Assembly: GCA_012064415.1 (NCBI GenBank)
Contig: SSNU01000060.1
Span: forward strand, 348,719 to 412,718
Length of the DNA stretch: 64,000 nucleotides
Direction: 5' to 3'
DNA from: Gyrodactylus bullatarudis
Lineage: Eukaryota; Platyhelminthes; Monogenea; Gyrodactylidea; Gyrodactylidae
Shown here piece by piece: positions 45,015 through 59,100 of this stretch (positions are counted from its first letter, which is position 1; the number at the start of each line of letters is the position of its first letter). Below the pieces are notes generated by a model. It was not told the origin of the DNA, made no database searches, and worked only from the letters and a program-made list of their open reading frames with translations. The translations under genes were made by a program, and so were the position numbers.

Positions 45015-45660
45015 AATATGTAAGGTGAAAAAACACCAAAACTGTCCAATAAATAGCAACAGTGGAGGGAAAAGTGAAAAATTTCACATAGGCCAGGGGA
45101 TTTGAAGGTTATAGGAATAGGTTTTTGAAAACAGATTTGGTTTGAATTAGATTAATAAAGAATTTCTCTTTAACCCATACATCCATACTGTCATCCCCTG
45201 GGTTTTTGTACAAAATGGAAAAATTGAAGCAGCATGTTTCTCTTGTTTGATATGCCTAGTATCTGCAGTATCCTTGTTCAGATGATAAAGATTTACTAAA
45301 ACCAAAAGAAAAAACTTTTTTAATTTATAAATTCCAATGTGACTGCGGAGCTTCTTATATTCAACGCACAATTTGTAAATTATTGACAAGATCAAACGAT
45401 CACCTCAAGAGGGATACAGCGGTGACCAGACACATCAAGAAAGCCACGATGCTTCAATTTCTGATTTTTTAATTTTCCATAAAAATCCGGGTTATGACAG
45501 CATGGATTCTTGGGGGTATGGAGAAATTCTTCATCAATCCCTTTAAACCAAATCTGCTTGTTCAGAAAAATGACTCTTGTAATCTTCAATTACCCTGGCC
45601 TATGTTGCTAATTATTGAAGAGTTTTGGGTTTTTTTTCGGCTCACATTATTCAACTTAGA
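45015..45660. mobile_element. Two Penelope-like fragments head to head
   Basis: 45015-45290 is the minus-strand GIY-YIG end (with the GGTGTTTTTTCACC tail at 45025-45040) and 45287-45660 the plus-strand version, reading FLIYKFQCDCGASYIQ, then [18 protein letters not shown] and finishing at LQLPWPM with the same tail. The YIG triad is YIQ in the plus copy, so both are inactive. Confidence 0.75.
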
Positions 45661-47198
45661 TTTAGTTCTTCTACCCTAGTGAGGGTTACATTTCAAATCC
45701 ATTTTTTGGTAACCTCTGATGCAGAAACCGAAGCAAAAACTCAAAAGAGTAAAATTTTTTAGCTAGCGGCGTAGATAAAGTTGACGATGAAGATGACTTT
45801 CAAAGTGGAAATTACTCCTTTCTTCTTCCTGTTAAATAATAATCCCTTTGAAGCATAGCAGAGAGAAAGAAATCTGAAATAATGGTTAATGTGGTAATGA
45901 GGAAAAACTAATTGGGTCTTAGTATTTTATGAAGAACTTAATTCCCTTTTTATTTTACACACATTTTTTACTTCTCTACCCTCCTGCCTAGATTAAATTA
46001 CACTCGGGAAAATTTTAAGATGTATTATTAAAGACACACAGACACAGAGAAATCTTTCCCTTTTTTGCTTGCTTTCCACGCGATGCGCTAGAAAAATACA
46101 GTTTTGTATAAAAACATTTTATTGACTTTGAAGAATTCATTCAATCATTAAATGTTTCAATGAATGTAGTACACTCGTTGCATTAAAAGAATTTTACACA
46201 TTTGGTTTATAGACTTAGAGTATAGTGAGTGTATTTATTAGCATTCCTACATACTATGTATGCATTGCATATATTCGTGTGAAGAGAATTGAGCATTCTA
46301 ATTAAGTGACTTCTTGAGGCGTAATTTTACACTATTACTCTATCCAACTAAAAAGAGATTATTTATATATCTATTATTATTATTATTATTATTACATAAT
46401 ACTCTTGTGTATGCAGTTAAACTAATGATAAATCTACTTATTATTAGAGGATATTTCCGCAACAATTAATACAAACTTGTAGGAGAAAATTAGAGGAACA
46501 TTTTGCTTTATAACCCTTTCTTTTATTCCTTTCAAATTCTATTATTTCCATTAAAAAGAATTATTAGAATAAAAGAATAGCTCCATCTTCTTTGGATAAT
46601 AATTCATATTTCGAAAGAATGAATGTAGATAAAAAATTGAAATGAACATTATTATTTTTCTACGTTGAAAGAGAAGAGAAACAAGAGTGGACATTTTTTC
46701 TCATTAATGGACTCAGTAATTTGATTTTATGTCATGTCATAATTACATCAGTGTGTATAAACAGTGTGCATTTATGAGAGTAATTTGGGGAATTTCATTC
46801 AAGTTCTATTACGTTGTTTGTTAATTTATGTTATGATGCAATCAATTCAAGAATCTTTAAGATGACATGTTTTTATTATTTTTATTTCTTATTATTACTA
46901 GCAAGTAAACAAGTGATATTTATTTTGTAAAGACTGATATATAATTTATCATAAATGTTTATTTTGAATCTGTTTCAATGAATCAAAAAGTATTGAATTA
47001 CAAGCATTTAAACACTTATAACAGAAAGTTTGTTTTGTTTTGTCTCATCGTATATTTGTAATATTTTAAAAATGATCAAGTTATTTGATTCAAATAATCT
47101 TTAAAAATGAAAGCAGATGAAATAAATATATTCACAATTCTTAATCAAAAAACAGAAATTTTACAGACAAAAGTAATTTTTCAAGATTATTTTTTAAG
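45661..47198. other. 5' flank of the recognised Raf exons
   Basis: Contains an (ATT)n microsatellite at about 46370-46395. The first Raf exon(s) with the start codon should lie here or further upstream, but none could be identified. Confidence 0.4.
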
Positions 47199-50100
47199 AT
47201 TCTCCATTTAAATTTGGTCAATGATGCCCTCCAACGAAAGGCCAGCAAACTTATTGAGCTTATTGAAAGCAATGAATCTAATTCAAATTGCCTCTTCACT
47301 AAAGAATTTGATGAAGTTTCTAATGACATTATAACAATACAAGAAGTTATCGATCGATACAACTGCGAATTGGAAGATGTGGAAAACCTTCAGTCTCTCG
47401 TGAAGAATGTGAAGCCAGAATTCTCCCAAATCTCCTTCAACTCCCATGAAAAAAAGAGTGAAGACTCTTCAAAGCTTTACCTCAAGGCCTACTTGCCAAA
47501 GAATCAGTTTACCCTTGTAAAGGTTGAGTCAAATCAGACAATTTTACAGGTTCTAGAGAAAAAGATCTCTAACCGAGGTTTAAACCCAGACAAGCTCGTC
47601 GTTCATCGAGAATCAGACAAGTGAGTATTAAATTTTCCCCATTGGCCAATTGAAAGGAAGCTTTGTTAAACTTGAATTTTCACATGACAATCAAGGGTTT
47701 TGTATACTGTAGAGAATGTACTTTTCTTTATCTTCCAGTAAATAGGTTTAGAGTATGATGTAAATAATCATTCCTCTAGTAAAAATCGTTATGCATTCAT
47801 TGACATGGTGATTATTTTTTTATTCTTTTCTTAATTATCAAAATATTGGTAAATATGCCAAGAAATCATAATGTAATTTTCTTCTCTGTATTAAAGGAAT
47901 GATCCAACTAAAAGACTTTCATCTTGCTTGAGATTCCTGATTTCTGCGAATATATTATCAGCAAAATGATAAAAAACTTTTGGAGAAATCTCTAATTAGA
48001 CTTTTTTAGGAGTCAAATTGATTGGAATATTCAGGCCTCGGAATTGGCCATTCAACACGAAAATTTGATAATTTCAGAAGAAGATGAAAATAACTCACAT
48101 CAATTCCAGAGAAAAACTTTCTTTGCAAAGTTAGCCTGTGCAGAATGTCGCAAATCAGTGACCCATGGGCTCATTTGTAAAGTTTGCGGTGTCATTTATC
48201 ATCAGTCGTGTTTGGAGAAGAATTCTCTGGCAAACATTTGTAGCCCACCCGAGGCCTCTTTCCAGCAAGTGTCCAACCTGAAAAAGTAAGTTATAATTTC
48301 CAAAATCGGCTTTGAGATTGTTACACTGATGTTAGGAAGTTAAAGTCTATATAAAATAAGCAAAACTCATTTGACAAACTTAGACTGGAGCATTACCACA
48401 TGACTGCAGGGTCTACGATAAACGCAGGTGGTAAACATCCACATCCCCTCCAACACTATCAAATATCCCATCAGAATAATCCATCAGTAGGAGTAACTTC
48501 GTCATCAATAACAACAGCTTCAATAAATCCAAATACCTCTGGAACATTTACCCAGACTAGTACATCCCTTTTAAGGGAGACTGGTTATCTTGGAGTAGAT
48601 AACACCAATCCTGGATCAATCATGTCTATTACCAGTCAGGGAGTACGTGAACGATCCTCATCTACACCCAGTGTCCAAAACAACTTGATTAAACTCCAGA
48701 TATTAAATCCCAGACTGATTAACCTTAATAATAATAATAATCTCAATGGTCTGATGAATAACCAACCTACTTCATCTTCCAACTACTACAATACAATTAC
48801 TAATATGAATAGTCACTTAACTGCAAAGGTTAGCAAGTTTACATCTGCATTTAGTCGTTGTTGCCTTGTGTGTCCTTTTGTGCATTTGCTTGCTTAACCT
48901 CTACTACTGCTTTGCTAGATAAATTGGGAACATTTCGCATGACACACGCAAATTAGTATTCATATTTTTTGTATAATTACTTGAAAGTAGCTAGGGTAAA
49001 AATAATAAAATATGATTATCACAATGTATTTTAAAGTTTAGTCGATTCATCACAAATCTCGATCGATGATGCTGACGCTTTCAGTAAATCCTGTTGCACA
49101 TACCCGATAATAACTCCTCGACAAAATAATAACAACACCCCCAATAGTAGTTCTAATAGTAAAAATACTTTGACCAGAAAAATAAGTCATAGTAATGCTG
49201 AAAAATCAAATAATTTAAAGGATCGTACTACTCACCATATGCTTGGATTATTTCAATGTCTTCGCCTAAATAACCATAGCAGTAGTGCTAAGGAGACTCT
49301 GACAAACATTGGTATTCTGAATAAGGAGAATAGAGAAAGTGTCAAAATTCATCGAAATCATACGTTCAACCTTCGCAATCCGATGCAGGCAATCTTGAAG
49401 AGCTATCGAAAACGATTCTCGCGTACCCAGAGTGAAACGAGGTCATGTCTTATTCCCGGATGTGACACTACTGATGGCAGTATGTACGAAATCAACCTTG
49501 ATTTGAAGAGGAAACCGCCCTCGGTTAACTCCTCAATAAAGAGCCAGGCGTCATTCTTTGGTTTTGGCCATCGGGAAAACCTGCTAGCTAAGAATTGTGA
49601 TGAATATGATAGGCGTTCTTACTACATCTTGCCTACTTGCGATAATGGCGTATGTTCTCCACCCCTTCACATAACACTTGAGTCAACGTCATCATTCACA
49701 AATATCCTTGATATACACACGCACACACAATTCCTATCACAATCATAACAGAATTATTATTTTCAATAGGAAAATTGTTTTGTTCCATAATTTTATAATA
49801 GAATCTGAAATCTTCAACAATGTATTAGTAAAAGTAGATTTTGGTACTGAGATATGATTGGTACAGGCTATCTGATTGGTCATGTGTAGGGTTTGTTTAA
49901 TTTTGAATAGTTTTTTAGGTCTGGATCAATAGGAATACTAAGCTTTTTAGATAAAACAGAAGAGAATTCAGGTTACAAGCGCCTCATTTAACGAAGAAGG
50001 TATTTGACTATTTCACTACCGAAACGTCTGGAAAAAAGTTGGATTGTATTTCCAATTAGATCTACTTTTACAAATATTTACTAAAAATTACACTAATTTT

Positions 50101-53100
50101 ATCGGAAAAAAGAGTAATTGCTGTCTACCCATAAGTGAAATTAAATCTTTTCAATCACATACGCATGTTTTATTATATAAGGAAATCAATAAAAGGCGTA
50201 AACCAATCAGAATGACTGATTCCCTTCGAAATTAGTGACAAATTTGGTGCTCTAGTAATTAAAAATTCATTGAATAATCTCGGGATTAAACACTTGGAGG
50301 CAAATTAATCAGCTATAGAACAGTCAAATTTAATGGCATAGGACTCATATTTAGGAAATAGATAAAGAAAATATTGAAATATTTCGCTTTCGATTCAAGA
50401 TGTAAGTAGAACACTTCTTTGTCAATTAACTAACCATTTCATCTTAATCAACCCTTTAATTTTATTTTTATTACTTTTGGTGATTAACAATTATAATTTT
50501 AATCTGTTGTTTATTATTTCTTGTGATTTTTATAAACGCATGTCAAAAGTGTCAAGATTTGTATAAAGTCGGTTCTCTTGAAACCTTGTTTAATATCTAC
50601 AAACCCTTGTCACAAAAGTTCGATAAGATTGCTTAATTTTTCTGCCAGAAACAACTAAATTTTCAAGCCGGCTTTATATATTTTCTTGACACTAACCAAA
50701 AATAAACAAACTTGAAATTTCAGAAAATCAATCTAATTTTCTTTTATTAGACAAAGGACCCTCATAAGCTCAATTCTCCAGGGAATTTTAGCACTCTTAT
50801 GGATGAAGGTAATTCCACTGATGGTCAACGAAGAAATAGTGGCATTAGCGTTACTATCCAAGAACCCCAAAAGGATACCCGTATGTCAGAGGACTGGGAA
50901 TCGAACAGGAAAGAACTTTTGGAAACTCACGAAAGTAAACAAAATCAAAAATTAGTCAAAATTGTAAGTTTTTTGAGCATAAACAAAGTATGATTTTGAA
51001 AATACTTTTTTTATACTTTAAGACCCGTCGAGACTCAAATGAAGAATGGGAAATTCCAGATACTGAAATCATCAAAGGTCCTCGAATTGGCAGTGGTTGC
51101 TTTGGGACTGTCTTCAAAGGTTATTGGCACGGTAACATTGCAATCAAAGAACTAAACGTCAGTGATCCAAATCCAGCTCAACTGCAAGCATTCAAAAATG
51201 AAGTTGCCGTCCTCAGGAAAATACGCCATGATCATGTACTGTTATTTATGGGTAGTGTTTCCAAGCCCAAATTAGCCATTATTACACAATGGTGCGAGGG
51301 TAGTAGTCTGTACAAGCACCTATATGTATTAGAGAGAAGATTTGATGTCTCAGCCATCATTAATATCGCCAAGCAGACAGCCCATGGCATGGAGTAAGCT
51401 CAATCCATGATTTTTTGTTCATTTTCTTTCATCACAAACTGTTGTATTTTTTAGGTGAAGATCAAAGATTAAGAATTCTTGTTCTGATCTAATGAATCTC
51501 TTGAGAACTCATTAGTTTATATTCTTGCCAAGTCCTCTGAGTAATTTTTGTTTCAAAACCAGATTGAGTTCAGGAGACTTTATATATTACTCGAAAATGT
51601 TACTTTTTATTTATGACCCTGGGAAGTAAATTTTCTAAAAAACGTCTTAAACAAAAACTATTTTTTAAAATTAGTATACCACGAGTTAGACGAATGATAG
51701 AACAAGGATCTTTGCTTATTCCAGGAGATTAATAGATTTCCTATCGAAAGGATGGTAAACGGAGTATTTTCTTATGCTTAGATGAATAGAAAAAATAAAA
51801 ATATAATCAAGGTACAATTTTTGACGTACAGTGAATTCTCTAATAATTGTATACTGAGTAAATCCTTTCACAAGTAAGCTCTGGAATTTAGATGATTTTT
51901 GAAGAAATTAAATGTTAGTGGAAAAGTATTATTTTAGATTCACAATCGAATTTTATCGATGAATTACGATAAGAACTTAAAATCGTCATCTTAGAACCTA
52001 CATTGCTTTGAAACGTTAACATTGGATGGATTTATGCATGTCGAAAATTTTTAATTGAAATTCTAATAAATATACTTTTTAGTAGTGGGTTGATTTATTT
52101 TTATCGAGTTAGTCTTTTTGTATAGAATTATCAGAGAATTTACTGTATTTCCAAGTTTTTGTTAAATTGAGATATAGTTTACCACCTGAGACAAATAACC
52201 GTAATAAATGTTGTCAGCAGTTATACATAATCGAAGCAATTTCGAATTACAGGTTCTTGTCGAAATACAACTTCAAAACCCACAACAGATTGATCATAAG
52301 AAATGACCTTTTCATTGAGCCTAAAATCTCGTAAAGAAGGGTTCAAACTAAAATTTGAGCATTCCCAGAAAACCTTTTAGAGAGGAAAGAGGATATTATT
52401 GACAGTTATTACTCGAATTTGGTGAATTAGATTTAGTAAAGTTCAAAATTTTCATACAGTTGTGCCCCAGTTTTGGTGTAAGAGAAATCGCATACCTCAA
52501 TTTTCCTATGAAACATAGATTTCTCTCATCAAGACACTGAAACGACTTTTGATAGAATTCCTCATCGACTTTTAATTAGACATGAAGATGTAATTAATTA
52601 ATGAAGCTAACATGGAGAATGTTTGAACCTAAATTGAAACCCATAACTATAGACTATAATTGTAATAATTATTGAACTTTTACCTATTAAAGGTGACACA
52701 TTGCCTTTTTTATCAAAATTTATTTTCAAGAGTTTTCATGCTCAGTGGACGAATTCAATAGGGTTTAGTGGTACTCATCGAATCAAGAGAAAATTCTCTT
52801 TAAATTGAGACAACAAACTAAAAAATTGTGAAATTTTGGCCAAAAAATTATCTTTCTAAAGACTTTTCTACTTTTAAGTAGATCTATGATGAGAAAAATC
52901 TATGTTTCATAGGGTGTGCTTTCTCAAACCATAATTCTGTTTTAAAGAAACTGAAAATAGTTTATTGGCCACTTTTCTAATTATTCTTTCGAATGAACCA
53001 TGACTTTTCAAGCTACAATTTTCTACTGAGAAGTTATGACAATTTAAAAATGACTGGTTCTTGATAAAATATAAAAATTTCCTCGAAAATATAAAGAAAT

Positions 53101-56100
53101 TTTTTTTGTAAAACAACTCCCAAAGATCGAAGAGAACAAAAAGAAACCATACATGGAGATTTCTTTTCAAAAATTGATAATTTATATTTAAAAACATACT
53201 CACAAGCAATGATGATGTTTAAAACAATTTTATTTAGAAGTTATGCTTAAAAAATCCATCTTAAAGTGGTTATTGGGATGACTGTAGAATTCGAAAATGT
53301 GATCACCTTGATTTCAGCTCTTGAAATAAATTTTTTTAGCCATTTTTTGGGCCAATAACTCCTAAATTAAAGGTTGGTTTTTGAAAAAATTGCATATTTG
53401 TAATAAGTATATTCCATACAAAATTTCCAATCTCAGTGATGTACCTTGAAAAAAATTTCTCTGGGTCTTTAACCCTCGGCCTGGAAATGGGGTCTCTGTG
53501 GAACCCATTTGTATTGATTTTCCTATGTCAACTTTGTCATTTCCAGGGCGAGGGTTAAGGGTTAATATACAGAAGAAATGTATTAACTTGTATTTTTAGT
53601 TATTTACATGCGAAGAACATCATTCACCGTGACCTAAAATCGAGCAACATCTTCCTTCACCTGAAAGTTGTAAAAATAGGTGACTTTGGCCTGGCCACAG
53701 TTAAAACAAAATGGAACGAAGATAAAGTTCAACCTCCGACAGGATCAATATTCTGGATGGCTCCCGAAGTAATAAGAATGGAAGGAGACCAACCCTACAC
53801 AAATCTTAGTGATGTTTACGCCTATGGCGTTGTCCTCTATGAGTTGGTTACTGGCCGTCTACCCTATTCACACATTAATAATCGTGATCAGATTCTATTT
53901 ATGGTTGGTCGCGGCTTATTGCGACCAGATGTAAACAATTCACGGTCCGATATTCCATCTGATTTGAAGCAATTTGTTTCCCAGTGTTGCAGCTTTGCTA
54001 GGAATGAGAGACCAAGCTTTACAGAGGTGAGTCCATGATTTTTTCACTTTTTGAAAACTAGGCAACATTTTTATTGTCCAGGACCCGTTTATAGAATATT
54101 TTGTTTTCGATATTAAAATGATGGCTTGAGTTTAATTCAAAAAATACTCTTCTACATCGCTGTGGCATAGGAAAGCGTGAAATTTTTAAGAACTTCTCAA
54201 AGATCAACACATTTTGGTAATTGGTAGTGATTTAAAAATTTTCATCGTCACAAGAGATAAGAGGCATTCCCGGGACTTATTACTTCAATGCAAATAACAA
54301 CTTACTAATCATTTCGCCAAGTCGGCATAGCCGAGGTTTATGCTAAAGATGTGATTCCACATTTCATTTGAGGTAATGTTGAACAAATGTTTCTTTTTCC
54401 ACTTACATTGCTGTAGTCTTGGACTTCATATAAACCATTTTATCTATGCAATTTATTTATTGTGAGATTTGATAGCATAACCTATTCGCCCTTACATTCT
54501 CTCCTTTCTACATTGCAATGAATCATTTGAAAAAATATAAACTTTTTAATGTTTTTTTAAACAATTTTGATTTCTTTGGGCTATTACAACATGACTTTGG
54601 AAATAGTATTCAATTTTACTATTCCAACATTCATTGACACGGGCTTATTAAATAAGATGAACGCGGAATAATTGTAGATAAATAAAGATTTTATTGAATA
54701 CTGTAATTGAAGAGATTTTCCAAATAATCACTGCTAATAGAATTGAATGCTGTATGTATAAACTTTTATCAATTAGATGTGTAAAAAAGAAAAACCCCAG
54801 GGAGAATATCCATTCATAAATTCGTATAAAAAAAACTTTCATCGTCCAGAATACAAGACGTTTCTTTTAAAGTACACCATTTAACGTGTTCAATTACCAC
54901 AGTATGTGTCTATTGGTACTTTTCATCTTCATAAATTGAAATTTTCATTTGAGTATCTGAATTGTTATCTTGAATCATGTCTATTAAGAGATATTTAAGG
55001 AGTAACTCGATCGAAATTTTTATAACTTTTTAACATTTCTATTAATTCTTCTATTAAGGTCAGCTTATAATGTGATACTATGCTTTATTCATCTTTAGTC
55101 AATTTCGGGACAATTAATTCTTTCACATTCATCAGTACATTGTAGTATATTACAAGAGAAGTCATGGTCTTAAAATTAGAAGAAAATATAGCATCAGTTG
55201 GATAGGGCAGAAAATTGCGTCTCAACTTGTGATCAGATTATGAAATGAATGAAGTTAAAATAATATCCCAAGCTTAAAATTTTCTTTGGACCAATCAAAA
55301 GGTCTTAGAATAACCCTTATTACGATATTGAGATGCTTTAGAAACAGCATGAATCAGATGTAAAAAGTAACATAGAACTTGATTCTCTTTACATTTACAG
55401 GTCAGTGTCTTACAATTTCCAATAAAATTACAGTTGAATATTCCTTGTCCATTGCCTAGGGAAAATTTGACATTAATCTCTCTTAATGAACACTAATTTT
55501 CTTTGTCCCGCGAGTAGTCGTAAAGTTTTTCAGAAACTATATCTAAATGATTACTTCTCATTGATTAGTTTCTACCAATTTATTCAGTTCCAACTTTGTA
55601 AAGACCTTTTTGTTTATAATTCTCAGTAATTACAGTAATTATTAGAGTGGGTCCCTCCATGAATCGCAAGAAAGTCACCCCAGTTTTCATACTAGTTAAG
55701 GGACGTTGAATCAGAATAAGGGGTTTATTTTGACCTAACTTGTTCAGAATTTCTGTACTACTTGTAAGAGAATTCATTATGACCAGAGCCTCAAAAATAG
55801 TAGCTTAAAAATCGCAAAACAGTATGCAAACAATAGAATAAAAGACTATTTTTATTATATCATATGATCTACTCAAAAGTAATGGGATTTGAAAATTAAT
55901 TATTAATCATTTTATTGAAATTTTCTATTAAAAATCTTCATCATGTTAAATCTATCAGTTTTGAAATTTCTACGAGGTGATACATGCGATTGCATATTAC
56001 AGTGAATTCATGAGGAAATTGCTTTTAGAACTTTTCAGCTTTTTGAAACGTGGTAAGGTAATCGAAAAATTATTCACTCAATTTTTGATTGTATCGATAA

Positions 56101-59100
56101 ATTTAGCATAATCTGATTAGTCGGAATTTCAAGGACCAATCAGGATCAGGGATTATAACTAAACATGGCATGGAAATTTAAGTTACTAAAAATAGTTATT
56201 TAAAAGTTGAAATAGTATAAGAATAAATAGTAGTTCAAGTAAATAGTTAGTTTTAGAAGGTTATAACTTCGGAACCCAGGGTAGTATGGAACTTAAGAAC
56301 CTTTAAATTATCATTTTCAAAACTTCCTTTAATAAAAATAGTCGTTTTTGAGGCTCTGATTATGACGTATAGAAAAACATTTCATATTCTTGAATTAGTT
56401 TATATCTCATATAAAGAAAACAGTTTATAAAATTATTTTACATTTTTTAAACTAAAATTAAATTTCTATTTAAAGACCAACCTACTTTAAAGTAGCCATG
56501 CGATGCTCGAAAATCAAGAATTCTAAAAGCTTTCGGAAGCATATGAAAACTTTCCAACTCATTTTATTAATCTACCTGTTTAAGTTAGTATGACAACTCA
56601 GGTGACTTATTCTAATTTTCAAAATTAAAAATTTGTGATCCACTCTAGTAATTATAGATTTGAAATTTAGCTACTTCCTCTATCAACGTCAGGAATTTGA
56701 ATGTTGCAGTTGTTTTCTATCATGAGAGTAGGAATTTTCTTCTCTAGGTTTGCCAGTTCCTTCCTGGAGTTTGTGATTTTCCAAACAGGCTTTACAAATA
56801 CTCTTAGTTATAACTTGGAATTCATCAACAAACTCATTAGGAATAATTTCTTCAAAAATCAATGTCACAGATATGTACTTCTTACAATCCCTGACTTTTT
56901 CAGTGTGTTAGGGTAGTGAAGACCTATCAACTAGATTCACTAGTTAATTATCATCATTCACTGATTTCCCAGACTCATGAATAATCACTACATTCTCTAT
57001 AAACCCATCGTAAATTTTTGTGGCAGATTCTGGCTGCTTTGAAAGTAATGAAATGTTGCAAATTTTTATCTCCTTTAATTAAGATTATAACCAGAAATGA
57101 AGACATTTATTATATATTAGATATAGATATAAAAGGGGAATTTGGTATTGGCACTGGAAAAAATACAAACTTTACCGACTTTTTAAATTTTGATAGAAAT
57201 CAATTCACTTTTACGAGTGCAGTAGAAAGAAAGATATAAACTGAGATTCCTAATTTTTGTCCGTAAACCTTTGATGATTTTGATAAACCCAAGGATAGAA
57301 ACACTATATAGTTTCAGCCTACAATTGAAACTGAAAAAAGAGTATCACTTTAACGATGAAGAAATATTTTTATGAAAAAACTCTGATCTTAAAAAAAAGA
57401 CATTATTCCTAATTTAAATGTTTCAAGTTTACCGTGGACTTTCATTAGACATATCTACTCATAAGTCTGATGGATCATGAGAATATATTTATTTTGTATG
57501 AAAAATATACAAAAAAGTTGAGGTTAGATACAGAGCATAATCTCAATCTTCTACAGGATTTGGCCAGATTTTTCTCTACTTTGCAGGAGGAAATTCTGTA
57601 ATTGATTCATTCAAAACAGGGTCTTCCGCTCTTAACAGCAGAATGATTCAATGCGAGATCCAACCTATTTTTATATCAAATCTTCCCTGTAGACAATTTG
57701 AACATTTATCGAGCTTTATATCACCCGCATTTTTAAAGAAATTTCAAATATTAGATCTACTCTGTAACAAGATTGGCTTTTGATGAAGTCTAATAAGCCT
57801 GAAATACTTGATAAAAAATAAAACAAAAAATATAACCCCAAGCTATGATAGGTATAGGTCTGAGTGTTGGATCTTCAATTCTCACGACCCTGGTTCTATT
57901 CTCAGCTACAGTATTCTCAAGAGCCTCAAGAGAATTCGCATTTATAAGATAAACCATAATTTTATTCTCATTCCAAATTTTCGCATGCTTGAAACAATTC
58001 GAGATCGTGTCATTTCCTACTTTATCAAAAGTATTTTGGATGTATTTATAAGCAGCAGAAACTGACGGTAGTTCATGATGTTACATCAATATTTTTCTGA
58101 ATTTTGACAATCCGAGAGGAATACACTACTTTAATACTTGAAGATTAGTTTTTTGATATCGATGGGCGATTCTAGTAATTTTGCAAAATTTCTTATCCAA
58201 CAACTGCCAATTCGTTTGGAAAAATGCCTCAACTCTTCAGGAAACTATTTTCATTGAATGTTCATGTTGTTGAAATTTTTACAAAATATCAATATTTTAG
58301 TTTCGTTCATATTTAGTCCCATTACTTTTCCGGCAACCTAAAAGTAATCTACATGAATAAATAAAAATTTCATAAAATACAGGCGTTGAAAATTATGCGA
58401 AAAGAATTGAGTTTCATTTCTTGACAATCTCATCAGGTTCTACATGGCATATATATGTTGCCGTACAAGTCGTGAATCAGGAAATATAAAAATTTCCTAG
58501 TATATTTCGTGAATGTTCCTCGTCCTAGTACAACTCATGAATAGAATTTTTCTTCACAGGTTGTACTAAAATCAGTATATTTTGGGAATGATTTAGGGTG
58601 GGGGTCTCCTCCTCATCCTTAATACCTGTAGGGTGTTCATTCGAGGAGGGGTTGGTAATTGATATCTTGGAGATGATAGAATCTATTATATGAGACTATT
58701 AATGAATCTATTCAGAAGAATCTATTTCAGGCTTATCTTATGCTTTATATAATACAGAAAAATACAATTTCAAGTTTTTCTGAGATTCGAGGCAAATAAA
58801 TAATGCCTGGGCTCAAAATAAATGGAATTTGGCTATAGAAGTTCAAAGAAATTTCTTGGCGGAAAACGAACCCTCTGAATTTTTCAATCAGAACAATCTC
58901 TGTGTCTCTTTGGTTTTTTGTGACTCACTAATTAGCCTTTGTAACTAAATAAAAATCTTTAGTGAAGAATGTTGATAAATTTTAATTCCAATCCCCATAA
59001 CTAGTCTGGTTACTATCTAAATGGAATGTCTTTCTTGTTGTATAAAAGAATGTACATCTCTGAGTTTCCCTCTTCTTGCAATACCTAATAATAAGCATAG

